A DNA stretch of 64,000 bases from Blumeriella jaapii (Eukaryota > Ascomycota > Leotiomycetes > Helotiales > Drepanopezizaceae): positions 1,116,001 to 1,180,000 of the forward strand of contig VWND01000008.1 in the NCBI GenBank assembly GCA_009599575.1, given 5' to 3'. The notes under the pieces are model-generated. The model made no database searches. It was given only the letters and a program-made list of their open reading frames with translations, and was not told the DNA's origin. Both the position numbers and the translations under genes were made by a program. This document shows positions 8,557-22,398 of the stretch, in pieces; the stretch's first letter is position 1; each line of letters starts with the position of its first letter.

Positions 8557-11177
8557 TAGCTAAAGCTTCAGTATTTTCCGAAATAAATTTCGGAATTCCT
8601 AACGCCAACTTTTCAGCTTTTAATTCAACGCTAATAGCGCTATTAATACTGCTTTTTCGCTTCGAACTTTTATAAAATTTTAAAAGCGAACTATTTATTT
8701 TAAAAAATAAAACCCGCGATCTTTTTTTTCGTAAATTACAATTTTCAGCGATTTAAAAACTCTTCGAAAACTAAAGCATTCGCAATTTTCAACTTTTCTA
8801 AAAAAAACGATATTCGATATTAGCTATTCGAAATAAAAGATTATTTCGCTAAAAAAAGAATTTTCCGCTCCGATTTACAAGTATTAACCGCTAGAAACTA
8901 CTTATCGGATGCTATTAAAAAACGCGCATCGCATACGCTCGCATTTATTTCAAAAACTCTACGAATACCGATATATTTCTGATTTAAATCCTTCTGAAAG
9001 CTTAATTATATTAAAAATACGCTAAAACCGAAAATTCTATAAAAGCAAACAAAAAAATAAATCGGTATCAAATATTTTTTAATTAATTAATTATCGATTT
9101 TACGAACTACTTCGAAACAATGCTTTAAAAGATTTTATAACGGTACGACAAAAAAACAAGCGGTTTTGTTACGTTTCCGAATAAAATTAACGCGATCGAT
9201 TTTTTAAAAAAATATATAATTTAACCAGAAACGTTTTGTTAATAACCTACGCTTAAATAAAAAAATGCGTTTTGCGAGCGGAAAAATATTTTCGGAGCGA
9301 ATCGAATTTGTTTTCGAAAAAAAAAAAAAAAATATATTTCGATTTCGAAAAAAGCAGCATAAAAAGCAACGACAGCGGATTTACTAAAACTACAGATATA
9401 ATTAATAAAAGCTTATATTCGTTACGATAATTATTAGCTATTATTTCCGATAACAAAAAAAAAAACGCATTTGTTATTTAAATATAAACGTCGAAAAAAA
9501 AAAAAAATTACGAACGATTAATTTTTGCTTTATTTGCGAAAGTTTAAATTATATGGCGTCGGAATGCTTAAAAAACGAAAATTTCATTCGTCGTTAAAAG
9601 CGACGAAAAGCCCGGGCAAAAAACTTCGTTAAGCAATATTTTTTAAAAAAGCTAGATAGTTGGAAGCTTAAAACTATTAAAAACTTATTTATATTATTAT
9701 TTAATAATTATAATATATTTTATTCGAACGATTTATTTAATATAACAGATATTAATTTTAATTTTTATTCGATAAATATATTTATTATAAATAAAAACAG
9801 TATTAAAAAGACTTTTACCGCTATCGTAGATTGCGGAGCTATTAAGAATTTTATTAATAATATAATTTTCCTTTTGATTAATTATATTATTTAATACAGC
9901 TTTTGCCCTTTTGTTCGAGACGCACAAAGGCGCGAGCTTGCGCCGGCTTATATAAACGGTACCATTTTTACATTTATTTATTGCTACGTAATAAAAGAAT
10001 TATTTATTTAATTTTTCAGAAAAATAAAAATTTATTCGGCAAACTTTATTTTTAAACGTTTTTGGTTAAAAAAAACATAACCTTTTTATCGACTGGAAGT
10101 CTAAGACTTTTTTTTATTAAAATTTCTTTCGCAACGGTTATACAATTCCGAATATAATTGCAACAGAAATTTATTTAAGCTTAATTGAAAAAGTATTAAA
10201 TTCAACGTTTTTTTTTAATAACATCGAAACAAAATCGGCGAGATATTACGAATTTTACAAACTGATAAAAGACTTTTTCAATTTTACTACGAACGAAAAA
10301 ACGACGATAATAAAATCAAAACGGTAATATTTTCTTAAAAATACGCTATATTTAAAAATATAATATTTAGCAAATCAAAATCTTAGGTTTTTTTTCGCCT
10401 AAACGTTCCGGTTATAACCACGAAATTGTTTGTTTTCCGCTCGGATACTAAATTATTTTACGGCTTATTATATAACCTTTTAGAAAAACGAATTAAAAAT
10501 ACTTAAAAAATATTTAAATTAAATGCAAACTTAAAAATTTATACGCTCGTCGAAATCGGAAACTGCCGCTTTACTTTTTTATATTATAAAAAAAAATAAT
10601 GCATTACGTTTTTTGCGTAGATTACCGGGAATTAAATATTATAATAGTTTTTAATCGTTATTTTATTTTTTTAATTTCGAAAATTCTGAACCGATTAGGC
10701 AAAGCGAAAATATTTATTAAATTGGATTTTAAATAAAATTTCAATTTGATCAGAATAGCGAAAAAGTATAAATGGAAAACGGCTTTTAAAACTAGGTTCG
10801 TTTTTTTTCGAATATTTAATAATGCTTTTTAGAATATGCAACGCATTAACAACTTTTTAAGCATATATCGACAGCATTTTTAAAAACTTTATAAATATAT
10901 TCGTCGTAGTGTATTTAAACGATATTTTGATTTATTCAGAAAATAAAGCTTTTTTATACTAGGCATATTACTAAAGTTCTGAAAGTCTTTTTTTTAACGC
11001 AAAATTGTTTTGCAAACTTAAAAAATGCGAATTCGACACCGATAACGTCGAATTTCTGGGTTTCGTCGTTTTTCTAGCCGGAATTAATATAAATAAAAAA
11101 AGGGTTGCAACGATTGCGAAATGGCTAATTTTAAATATTATACGAAAAACTCTTTTTTTTTTAAAATTTTGCAACTT
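8557..11177 (+). pseudogene. Element 1 gag, protease and N-terminal RT, RIP-degraded
   Basis: Continues element 1 after element A. Heavily AT-rich with many TAA/TAG. A zinc-knuckle remnant CFICESLNYMASEC lies near 9522-9563 (Tyr where His is expected, a C-to-T change). A protease remnant with VDCGAIKNFIN lies near 9820-9860. RT remnants follow: IKLDFK near 10718, KWKTAFKTRF near 10772, YLNDILIYS near 10910 (Asn for the second catalytic Asp, a G-to-A change), and CKLKKCEFD...VEFLGFVV from 11010. The reading breaks at 11177, inside the motif FLKFCNF, where element 2 is inserted. Non-functional. Confidence 0.85.
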
Positions 11178-11351
11178 TGTCAGGGGTATGAACGAGCAGA
11201 AGGTTCGTGGATAAATTACATTAACTACGAAATTCTAAATTTAAAAGTGTCGTAAAGTCTAAGATACAATATGTGCGGGCTCCGATGTCACGTAATAACA
11301 ACGTGACCTTCGGACCACGTAATCAACGAACTAACGTCCTATCCCCTTATA
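11178..11351 (-). repeat. LTR of element 2 (3' LTR in the element's own orientation)
   Basis: 174 bp, TGTCAGGGGTATGAACGAGC at its left end, matching 23398-23571. Differences between copies are mostly C/T and G/A. Includes GCGGGCTCCGATGTCACGT and nearby copies of ACGTGA-like words. Confidence 0.92.
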
Positions 11352-14300
11352 TATAATCCTTCTTTCTATTTTTTTTTACTTAATTTTTTTATCGTCGGAA
11401 TCTACTTTTATAAATCGAGCTTCGTTCGCGAAGCGTTTCTGTAAACGAATACGGAATTCAGCTGAAATAATAAAAAAAATGGTAGAAAAGGCAGGTTTTT
11501 CTAGTTTCGGAAGCAAAACAATTGATTCCTTTATAATAAAAAAGAAATTAATAGCAATCTTTTTATATTTAATAACGGTTGTAAAAGCTTTTTTTAGTAA
11601 TAAAAGCTCGTTTTCGTTATTCGTCGATTTAGCACGTTTTCTGTTAGCAATTTTAGCTTTAGCCAATTCTGCTTTAATCGGGTAAGGTTTTTAAAAAAAA
11701 CGTATAGCGAATTCAGTTATAAAACTGTATGCGTTAATAACGTTTTTTAATAGTTTCCAAAACTAATTCTCGGCGTTGTAGCCGCGCTATTATATAAAAT
11801 AAAAAAAGTTGGGATCTCGTTTAGAATCGAAAATAGCGTTTATAGCCTACAGCAAGCTGCCGTCGGCGTCGATAAAAACAAATGGTGAAAAAAGGTTTTC
11901 CTGCCCTGGAAAAAGGTCGTTGTAAACAAATTTAAGCAAATTAATATAAAAAACGAGGTGTAATAATTTTTGCTCGAAAGATAGTTTCAATTTATAACTG
12001 TGAAAGCTTAAAACTTCGGCGATTTTGTAAAAATCGTAAAACTTATTATCGAACTTTTTAATTAATTTAATAAAAATAATATTGCGCTTATTAAAAAACA
12101 CGCTATTTCCCATTCGATAAGCAAATGCTAATTAGCGGTATCGGTTAAAATAATATTTTTAGTCGGCCAGCGCTAAAATCAGATTCGTACGTAATAATAG
12201 CTTTATTCTTTTTATTTTATTTGCAAAATCGTTTTCTTCCGCGTTTGCTATTTGTAACGTGCGAAAAATCGAAGCTAAAATAAATTTAGGTAAGAAAAAG
12301 CTTAATCGAAGGTGAAAGCTTTTATTAGCGTAAAAAAAAGAGATTCCGGTAAAAGCGTTTACAGTGTTATTTGCTGCGAATTCGGCTAGAAAAAGCCAAT
12401 TTTTCCAGTCTTTTTAAGCGTATTCAACGAATTGTTTTAAATAAAAAAATAAATAAGCGTTTGCGTTTTCGGTTTGGCCATTTGTTTCGAAATAAAAGCT
12501 GGTAAATAGCGTAATATTAGTTCCGAAACGGTAATTAATAGCTTTTCAAAATTGTAAAATAAATAAAAAATCTCGGTCTGAAATTATAAAATCCGAAAGG
12601 CCATATAAGCGCCAGATATTTTTACAAAACAGCTTAGCTAAATCTAACGCTTTTATAATTAAATAGCAAGTTATATAATATCGTTCCTTAGTAAAGCGAC
12701 ATATTACTATCATAATCAAATTGTTTCGACTTTTATATTTCTTTACGAAAAAAAAACTTATAAAATCGATTGATATATAACTTCAACGGCGTAAAAAAAT
12801 AAGCAAAAATTTGAAAAGTTTTTAGTAGCGTTAATTAATACTTGTATTGCGAAAACAGCCGTTGTAATTGCGTATAAATCTTTTGCAATCTTTAAAAATC
12901 AATAGCTAATAGTAATCTTTATTAATAATCTCGTATAATTTGTTTTTTCCGGAATAACCTGTTTTTATTAAATCATAAGCCATTTGCAAAAGCCAAATGC
13001 GAATAAAAATATTCAAACTCGATGTATCTGAAACGTATAATCGGTCTCGAAAATACAATTTGTTATTGCGTATAAAACATTCGGAAAGTTATAAGTTTTT
13101 TAATTTCGGAATACCTTTTGGTTTAAGCATTTCTTTTTTAATAGCAATCCATAGTTTATTAATAAAATAATATTCGTTTAATAATCGTAAAAGCTTTTTA
13201 TCGTTTGCCTTAAGTATTTATTTAAGCAAGATTGGAAAAACGTTCAAAACTTTAATTAAATAATGCTTTTTAAAAAAAGCTTAATTTTGAAACTAAATTT
13301 TCTCGTTTAAAAAATTCTGAAAAAGATTTTAAAAACGTCGGATTAAAAAATCAGATTTGCCATTTTATTTTCCAAATTTAAATATAACTACAAAATTAAA
13401 ACCAGCTAAAAACTCGCTTTAGCGTACTTAACGCTTATTAAATTACTTAGTTGTTATAAAATATTTCAAGTTTCGATAGTTTGTAAATATTCGAATTAAA
13501 TAGGCAGCTTTTTATAATTCGGCTCGCTAACCTTCGAAACAATATATAATAGCAAAAAGTTTTTTATTATAAATCTCGTAATTGCATTCGGCTAAATCGA
13601 ATTTCTTCGATATAAAAGCGATTGGATAAAATATTTTTACATCGTTCTTTTGAAAAAAAATCCTTGAAAAAACGTAATCAAAAACGTCGGTTTTAACGAA
13701 AATCTTTTTATTAAAATTAAAATAAAATAATATAAATGCAATAATAAAAGCTGACTTAAAGAATTCGAAGGCCTTAACACAATTATTATTAAAGTCCTAT
13801 TTAATATTTTTTTTCGTTAAATTTACCAAAGGAATAACGATGCGAAAAAAACTTTTAATAAAGCGTCGGTAGAAATTTGCAAAATCTAAAAACGCTTGTA
13901 CGTTTTTAACGTTAAATAAAAAATTCCAGCTAATAATAGCTTTTAATTTTTTAAAATTCATTTTGACTTTAATAGTAAAAATAATTATTTTTAAATAAAC
14001 GACTTTTTAAACTTTAAATTCGCATTTTTTTATATTTAATTGCAAGCCAGCGTCGGAAAAAGCTTGAAAAACGAAATTAACGTATTTTTTGTATTTTTAA
14101 AAGTCGTTTAAATAAACTAAAATATCGTTTATATAAGTTATGCAAAAGATATTTAAATAAAATCGTAAAATATCGTTTATGCGAAATTGAAAAATGGCAA
14201 AAGCGTTGCATAAACCGAAAAATATAACCAACGATTCGAATAAACCGTATCTCGTATTAAACGCAATAAGCTATTTATGGCCCTCCTTTATTCGAATTTT

Positions 14301-15989
14301 ATTAAAAGCGGCAAAAACGTTAAGTTTAATATAAAATTTCGTTTTACTTAATCGAAAAAGTATTTCTTAAATTAATAACAAAAAATACCGGTTTTTAATT
14401 ATTATAGCGTTGAAAGCTTTGTAATCGACGCAAAAACGTAATCCGCCTTTTGGTTTTTTCGCAAATAAAACTAAAAATACGGCGAAGAAAAAGCTAGCTC
14501 GAATCCAGTTTTTTTCGAGGTTTTCTTTTAAAAACTTGCGTAAAACTTAAAATTCGTTAATTGATATATTATACAAAAGGCCGTATAAAAGTACTGCGCC
14601 AAAACGGAGTTTTATCGTATAATCAACGTTTTTTTTATAAAACGCAAATTTATCAGCTTTAATAAAGTCGAAAGCGGCCAAATAATAATAGTAATATTAA
14701 AAAAGTTTTATTCGGAAATCGATTAATAGTTTGGTTTAAAAAGCCAAACGAATATTTTTCAAAAAGGCTTTAGCGAAATAAAATTCAGCTAATAAATATT
14801 GCCGTTCAGCTTAAAAAAATTCTTATCGTAATTAATCTACTTTTAATAATGCAAAATTAAAGTCGTTTTTGATTATAGCGCCGAATTTCTGTAAACGTTA
14901 ATCGATTTCGTATAATAAGGCTGAAAATACCTCGATTCCGGGCTGAGAAAATAAAATATTAAAAGCAGCAGCTCCTATACGACGAAAAAGAACTGATTAA
15001 ATAATTAACTTGTAAAAATGGCGTTTTTAAACTAAGCCTGAAACAGCTAATTAATAAAAGTTCTAAGGTAAACAGTTCGAACGGCAAAAGTCTGAATTAA
15101 AGCAAAAAGTATTCGTAATTTAATTAATATAAAAGTTATATATTCTAAGCCAAAATTTGCTTAAAATAAAATCGTATTTCCCGAATATTATAATAAAAGC
15201 TATAACTCGTTCGGTATAACGGGCGATATTAATTTAAAAAAAAACTTAATAAATAACGTCGCCGTAAATAGAAAAACGTCCGTCAACCACGGTAAATTTA
15301 CGTGGGTTAGTAAGTAAAACAAAGGTCAATTCGTAATATTGCACGAAAACATAATTAATAAAATTATCGATAGTTCCGGAATCGTTTAAAAAATAAGTTT
15401 TAATATATATACTATTAACAATTATAATACAAAGTAATATTAAATATAATTCCGGAACGCTATTCAAAGCAAATAATTTCAATTTATTTTTCAAAAGTCT
15501 CTAATAATAACAATTATTAAAAACAATCAGTTTCCCGACTTTTTTACTTCGGCTTTAGCTTTTTTAATTTAAAAAAAATCGGGGCAATTAGCAGCTCGGT
15601 GTTTATCGCTAGCATACTATAAGCAAAGGTTGTTAGCAAAAAGGTAAATTCGGCGAGCTAGCTTTTCGGCGTCACCGATTAAGCGTTTGTTTTTTGCTAT
15701 ATCAGCTGCGGTTTATATAATTGCTTTGGTTTAAATAGCGCTAAGGTTTATAAAATCGCTCTGAATAATAGTCGTAATAGCAGTTTTGAATATAAAAGCG
15801 GAAAAAAAAGTGATTCCCGTATTGCGGCCTTCGGTTTTATAATAATTAAAATTCAATTATCGAAAGACGGTATCGGTTTCGCGCATTTAAACGCAAAAAC
15901 CAATAAAATCGGTTTTTAAATCGAAAAGGTTAATATACGACAAACGAATAACTATATTAAAATAAAAAGCTTCGCGCAAAATAACGATA
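11352..15989 (-). pseudogene. Element 2 pol remnants
   Basis: Minus-strand pol, 3' to 5' along the plus strand. At 11847-12113 the frame reads KKFDNKFYDFYKIAEVL, SFHSYKLKLSFEQ and LHLVFYINLLK, clearly the GPY/F integrase C-terminus, followed below 11847 by AINAIFDSKRD, a chromodomain start. RT remnants appear near 13900-14560. The protease frame 15246-15494 keeps the catalytic DSG (LNDSGTIDNFINYVFVQYYE) and LTNPRKFTVVDGRFS. Gag C-terminal sequence lies near 15540-15989, cut by element 3 at TSD GCGGC. Stops replace Trp codons throughout. Confidence 0.8.
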
Positions 15990-15994
15990 GCGGC

Positions 15995-16256
15995 TGTGAC
16001 GATCTAATCAGTCGGAGGGCTGGGAGATCAGTCAACTGGTCGCCGTGTTCATATGGTATGAAACGAGCCTTTGGTTCTGTAACAAAAATATTCATTTAGA
16101 ATCAACAACTGCAGAAGGCAGAGGTTGCTAAGGGAAAAAAGCCTTATATATATGATAGTTTCCACAGTTGATGGAAGACCCACCAGAAGACCAGAGAGCT
16201 TGCAACTATACGTAGTTGCTGGGGTGACGCGAGGGGCAAACGAGTGAGTCGTCACA
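15995..16256 (-). repeat. LTR of element 3 (3' LTR in the element's own orientation)
   Basis: 262 bp, TGTGACGATCTAATC... to ...GAGTCGTCACA. This copy is the less mutated of the pair; the right copy shows TATAACGATTTAATC, i.e. the same sequence after C-to-T/G-to-A changes. Confidence 0.93.
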
Positions 16257-16499
16257 CTACTCCCCCGTCCGAAAAAAGCGCGCCCTCGAGCTTTTATCCA
16301 TTGGTACGTCATTATCCAAATGATCGTACGAGTCCAAACCTTCGGAATATGCTTTTAGCCAGTCTATAAGTTTTGCAGAAGGACCGGAGAGCTTTTTATG
16401 CGCCAAATAAAAGTCGCGCACTTTCAAGGAAGCGTATATAAAGTCAGACGCGGAATACTACGTGAAATCTTTATTTAAGCCTACCCAAAAAGCTTTGTA

Positions 16500-19400
16500 T
16501 TAAAAGGTTTTTCGTTGCATTCGATAGGCGATTAATTCCTCGACTTCGTATTTAAGCTCACCAGTTATATTAATAAATTCAGAGGCTGGGTTAACCTGAC
16601 CTGAAAGCGCGTCGTTAGCTGCTTTACGCAGTCGATTAGCGTGAAAAACTGGGTATACGTTTATAATATTAAAAAAGTCTAGCTTAAAAGCGTTATCGAA
16701 AATTTTGGCTATAACTTTGAAAAGGCCGTTTGTAGGATTGTCGAGCTTGCGGAAAGGCCGGAAGGTCGGAAATGGACGCATATCGAGCTATACGTAGTCG
16801 CCAACGTTAAAATCGATCGCGCGGCGAGATTTATTCGCATTTCTTTTCATTTTTTCGTAGGTTTATTAAAAGTGCGATTTGGCGAGGTTCCAGGCGTCGT
16901 AATGGCGGCGAGCGTACGTACGAGCTTCGTTTGCGTTTAGCTTATGTAAAAGGTTGGAAAAGAGGAAAGTATCGAGCTTCCAGTTTTAATTAGTATAGAA
17001 AGTATAATCGTATACAATTTCAAAAAGTGAAAGGCCATTTAGATTCTCGTAAGAAAAGACCATTTGAGCGAAATCTATTATTAAAAAAAATTCGCTCCAA
17101 TCGTTTTAATAAAAGTTTACGAAGGGTCGAAAACGTTTTTACAGGTATTAGTTGTAAATTTCGGTTTGACCGTCGGTTTTAGAATAAGCGGCTATCGAAA
17201 GCTTTAATTGCGTACCGAGTATTTTGTTTAATTCAGACCAGAAAATAAATTAATATTAGGGGCCACGATCGCTAATAATACTTTTTAAAAAGCTAAAATA
17301 CTTATATACGTGGAATATATACAATTTGGCGAAGCTTCGAGCGTCGATATTTTTATGGCAGAAAATCGAAATAGTTTGCTTAGAAAAGCGATTTATTATT
17401 ACGAACACGTTATCGTAATCGTATTTATTTTTGTTAAAATTGTAAAAGTCTATTATAACGTGCTTCCAAAAATGGTCAGAAATAAGAAAAGGCTGAAGGA
17501 GGCCGGGGCGCTTATTTCTTGGAACAGAATTCTTTCGATAAGCGTGGCAGTTGCGACAGTATTATTTTACGAAAGCTGTTATACTTCGCTAATAATATTG
17601 ATCCGAAAGCAATTGCGTAGTTTTGCGAGCGTTAGGATAAGCGGTGAAAATTTGGTCGTGCATTTTTCGTATAAAGGCCAAACGAAAATAATCGACGTTT
17701 GGTACTATTAGACGGCCGTAATATAGCAGCAGGTCGCGTTTAAATGTATACGAAATATTATTAGCGTCGTTTCCCTTTGTAGCGTTTCGTACAGCTTTTT
17801 TTCGAAGGGCCATCAGGCTGCTAGCTGTGCGATTAGCGTAGAAAAGCTGGTCAACGATACGAAGTGCGGGAAAAAAATCAGCTATTTCAACGATAAAAAC
17901 AGCTATTTCGGAAGCCGTGGAAGATCGAAGTTTTTCAGTTAAAAAGCGGTGATCGATTTGATTTGCTCGAAAAAGGGTTTGCAGGCGCTGGATGCGTTTA
18001 AAAAAGTTTTAGCGGTCGAATTCGCTCGTACGACGTGTTAATGCGTTAGCCAAAAGGTTGTGTTTATTTGGTTTGTACGTAATAAAAAAGTTGTAGTCGG
18101 CGAGAAGCTCGGCTTAGCGTATCTGTCGAGCGTTCAAAAACTTAAAAGTTATAAAGTATTCCAAAGCCTTATAATTAGTAATTATTTTAATCTGATAAAT
18201 TAAGCTAGCCAGTTTAATACGAAAATTGCCTAGAGATTTCACAATTGCGAGCATTTTTTTATCGTATACGACGTAGTTTAATTCTGCGGAGGCTATAGTT
18301 TTGCTAAAATAAGCGATTAAAAGCCAGTCGTCGCTATAAAATTGCGAAAGCATAAAAGCTACTACGCCGTCGGAAGCGTCAGTTTCTAATATGCAAAAAA
18401 GATTTTGCCTGTAATATTATAGAACTGATGCAATAATAAAGGCTAATATAAAAAGATCGAAACTCTTCTGATATTTAAAAATGAAATTAAAAGAAACGTT
18501 AGCTTTGGTTAAATAAATCAAAAGTTTTGCAATTATATCGTAATCTTTAATAAAACGTCGGTAAAAGTTACAAAAACCAAAAAAGCTTTATACACTTTTT
18601 ACAATAATAGAAGATTTTCAATAAACGACTACGAAAACTTTTTTTAAGTTTACTTTTAAACCTTTAGTCGAGATGATAAAACTTAAGTAACGAATCCGAA
18701 TAACGTTAAATTCAGATTTCCGAATATCGGCCTGTAATTTAGCGTCAGCGAGCTTTTGGAACACTTTGCGAACGTATATAGCGTATTTCAAAAAGTCGGA
18801 CGAATAAATAAAAATATTATCTAGGTATGCAATACAAAAATCGTTTAAATAATCGAAAAAAACGTCGTTTATATAACGTTGATAAATTGCGGATCTATTA
18901 ATAAAATCAAAAGGTAGCACTTTGCATTTATAAGCGCCGTAACGCGTACGAAACGTCGTCAGTTTTTCATTAGCGGAGTCTATTCGAATTCTGTGAAAAG
19001 CTTAACGAATATCAAACTTTGTAAAAATTCGCGCTTTCGAAAAACGAGCAAAGGTTTTATCGATAAAAAAAAAAGGATAACGATCTTTACGAATAATATT
19101 ATTAAAAGCTCGATAATCGATACAAAAACGTAGTAAACCGTCGGGTTTTTTGGCGAAAAGCATTGAAGCAGCGAAGGAAGCGGTGGAAGGTTCGATAAAA
19201 CTTTTATTAAAATTATTTTGCAAATAGATCTTGATAATTTCGAACTTTAAAATCGATATTTTATATAAAAAAGTGTATTTTAGCTTTTTTTTACTTATAA
19301 TAAGCTCGATCTTATGGTCGTAGGGCCGGTAAAAAGCTAGCTCGTTACTGGCGGCTTTAGAAAACACGTGTTCGAAGTTTTTATACTTCGGGGAAAAAAA

Positions 19401-20497
19401 TTCGAGAAAAGGTTTATTCGAAGTTAGCTCCGCTAAGCTGGTTAAAAAGGTCGAAATCGATATTTTATTAATTCTGAAACGTTCGAAAAGATTATGAAAT
19501 TAGGTTTTGAAAAAAGTGTTATACGTAAAGTCGTTTAGTATTTTGTCGATTTCGTATAAAAAAATTGAAAACATTTCAATTACTTCTTTTTTAAAAATCA
19601 GCTTAAAAACGTATGCAGTAATTTGGCAGATAAAAATTGGGTAAGCAGTAGATTAAGAAATTCGTTTTCGAATTGGTCGTTTAAAAAGTTCAAAAGATAG
19701 CTTGTTTAAATTATCGATTATATTAAGCTGAAAGGCTATCGCGGCGAAGGCTTTTCTTCGGTTTTTGGTATAACTGTTTTTCGTAAAACGAAAAAGCTGT
19801 TCTAACGAAAGGAAAAGAAAAGAAAAAGAAATAATAAAAAAGGAATCGGCAGCCTGGAAAAATAATATAATTTTTTATATTATTCTATTGGCGTCGCTAT
19901 CGAAATTGGCACCGCGAATAAAATTCGACTTTTTCGCGCTCCGCACAGCGTCGTAAATCTGCCATAATTAATTAAGGTTTTTGTTACGTTCACAGCGTCG
20001 TTTTAATAGCGAAATTAAATCTTTCGGAAATGCAAATAAAAGATTTTAATACAACGAACGTAAAAGGCTGTAAAAAAATAAAACTTCGGCCAATAAAGCT
20101 TGCGTTTATTACAGTCTAGTAAAACTTAATATTCGGCCAACCAAGCTTTTCCTAAAATCATACTATAATTTCCGAGATTAATAATTAAAAAAAAAATAAA
20201 CGATTGTATTCGATTATTAATAATAAAATTAAAAAGCGTAAAATATATAATTAAATAGCCACGAGCTTTATTATACCTTTTTACAGAAAAAAAAGCCGGA
20301 AAAAGTTAAATCAAAAGTTTTAAAAAAAAAAAAAAAAATTTAATTAGCGCCGAATCGATCAACGCATAACCGTTCGTTTCAAAATCGGCGAGCGCTTTCA
20401 TTTTGTACGAAAAGCCATTTTTAATAAATATAACGGGGATTATTAGTAAATCGCCATTAAAAAGCTTTCGAACGTTAAAATAACGCATATCGCGCAA
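16500..20497 (-). pseudogene. Element 3 pol remnants
   Basis: Recognisable blocks on the minus strand: protease (20497-20306); RT N-terminal part FIEPSTASFAASMLFAKKPD, LLRFCIDYRAFN, FTKFDIR (19367-19002); RT active-site part LPFDFINRSAIYQRYIND and YLDNIFIYSS (18920-18618; Asn for the last catalytic Asp); RNase H part YFSKTIASAELNYVVYDK and TNYKALEYFITF (18353-18114); integrase zinc-binding part (17813-17589, LAFIRKMHDQIF); C-terminal part KLDNPTNGLFKVIAKI and YPVFHANRLRKAANDALSGQ (16781-16500). Stops and frame changes separate the blocks, so no functional polyprotein remains. Confidence 0.88.
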
Positions 20498-22131
20498 TAC
20501 GCTTAAAAAAAAGGCTTTGCTTAGGCTTGGGCGTTTCTCCGACTGGCGAGAAAGCCTTCGACTTTCTCGTATGCGTTTTGAAAGTCGTTTGGAAGAGGGT
20601 TTTCGTTTTTATTACCATTATCGAAGGGCGAATCTTCGGCCGGTTCGACCTCGTTTATATCTACTAGCCTAGAAGGGCTTTTGGGTGGAACCGAAGGTCG
20701 GCCCGTAAAAGGTCTTGCAAATTAATCTTTTTAAATTTTCTGATATGAAGTAAAAAACGAGCGTTATCGTTGGTCCGATCGAAAGGGAAAAACGCCAGAA
20801 AGGGCGTTTTGGCGTGAAAAAAAAAAAAAAACAGGAGGCTAAGGAAAAGCTTATAAAATATTTGAACGACTTTCGTACGTACGATTTAATTCGTAGTATG
20901 CTTTGGTTAAGAACTTACTATCTTAATAAATGGTAGATTTAGTAAAACGATTCGCGTATAAAATTCGTTTAGTCAATTAACCTTATTTTTCTTATCGGAC
21001 GGCGGTGAGCCAATTCTTAAAGGTCGTTGTACGCGCCTATTCCAAATACAGCTTTTCTCGTAAACGCTTTAGTATTTTGTCGCGGAGAGCGTTCCGAAGC
21101 TGTTTGTCGGTCCGTATTTAAGCGTTCGCTGCGAAAATGGAAAATCGCAGGTAAAATCGCCAAAAGTCGTCGTGCGTACTTATTATAAGCATTTTAAACT
21201 CGTTTTCCGCCCTTTAAACGTTTAAAAAGTCGGCCAGGAAATCGGCGACCTTTTTTATTAATTCTTCGGAAGATGTAAAATCGGAACGGTTCAAAATACG
21301 CGGGGTCAGAAACTCTTTTGCTACGCTTTCGGTTTAATCGAATATATAATTTTTGCGAAATCGATCGTTAGCGAAATAATCGTGGTAAAGTTCGAAATTA
21401 TCGAAAACTTTAGTTTTTCAATAGCGTATTTTATAATTTTTACTATTATTTAGCTTAAATTCAAGATTCGAAACGCGCTTTATACGAACTAGTCGAAAAT
21501 TAACAAATAAATAGAAATTATAGCGTTCAAAAAGCGCGCTAAAATCTTGGCCGTCAAGGGGAAATTCAAAAAAAATTCGCGAAAAGCGTGGAAATTGATT
21601 TGCAGCGTCTGTTGATTAAAATAAAACGTTGCGAAAAAAAGGAAAAGCAGCAAATTCGCGATTAGCAGAAGCACGTTCGATAAATTCTATTAAACGCTTT
21701 AATTAAAAGGTCTATCGCAATCGCATAGCTTCCAGAAATTATCGTTCACGCTTTTGCGCTTTTTTCAGTTGATTTTGCAAAAGTTTCAATTAAACGCTTT
21801 TAGCGCTAGGCTAGAAGATGGCAGGCGAAATGGTTAGCGTTCTGCCTTTTCCTTTGTTTTTTTTTCCTCGGAAAAAAAACTGTTCTTCAGAAAAAAAAGC
21901 TTTTGGGAAAGATTGCTTTTTCGCTGATTAAAAAAAGAAGGGAGGTTGAGGTGTAATAGCAAAAGCTGAAAAGCTCTGCTGAAAAAAAGATCGTTAAATA
22001 AATGCCATTTTTCGCGAAATGCGGAAATAAGCCTTTTTACGACCGGTCGATCACTTTGGTGTGACCCGTAAGAAATTCGAAGGAAAAAATAATTTACGCC
22101 GTCGCTAGCGTAAAAAAAAAGTTGTTAATAA
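20498..22131 (-). pseudogene. Element 3 gag and leader remnants
   Basis: AT-rich sequence between the protease and the right-hand LTR. A minus-strand frame at 21674-21489 (ATFYFNQQTLQINFHAF, FLNFPLTAKILARFL) is compatible with a damaged Gag core. The rest is too mutated to read. Confidence 0.55.
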
Positions 22132-22393
22132 TATAACGATTTAATCAATCGAAAAGCTGGGAGATTAGTCAACTGGTCGCCGTATTTATATGATATAAAA
22201 CGAGCCTTTGGTTTTGTAACAAAAATATTCACTTAGAATTAACAATTGCAGAAGGCAGAGGTTGCTAAAAGAAGAGAGCCTTATATATATGATAGTTTCC
22301 ACAGTTGATGGGAGATCCACCAGGAGACCAGGGAGCTTGCAACTATACGTAGTTGCTGGGGTGACGCGAGGGGCAAACGAGTGAGTCGTCACA
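22132..22393 (-). repeat. LTR of element 3 (5' LTR in the element's own orientation)
   Basis: 262 bp, matches 15995-16256; ends GTCGTCACA before TSD GCGGC. Confidence 0.93.
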
Positions 22394-22398
22394 GCGGC

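Larger units (their letters stand above)
15995..22393 (-). mobile_element. Element 3: innermost RIP-degraded Ty3/gypsy LTR element, minus strand
   Basis: Flanked by GCGGC (15990-15994, 22394-22398) and bounded by 262-bp LTRs; total 6399 bp. Minus-strand order from the right is gag, protease (MKALADFETNGYALID in 20306-20497), RT (19002-19367 and 18618-18920), RNase H (18114-18353), integrase HHCC region (17589-17813) and the GPY/F-containing C-terminus (16500-16781). A purine tract (on the minus strand GGGGGAGTAG) abuts the LTR at 16257-16266. Several 75-120 codon stretches remain open, so damage is lighter than in elements 1 and 2, consistent with later insertion. Confidence 0.93.

Noticed and set aside
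15995..22393. Element 3 and element A as two copies of one family, since both are 6399 bp
   Set aside because: LTR lengths (262 and 255) and sequences differ, and the coding remnants belong to different groups; the equal length is coincidence.
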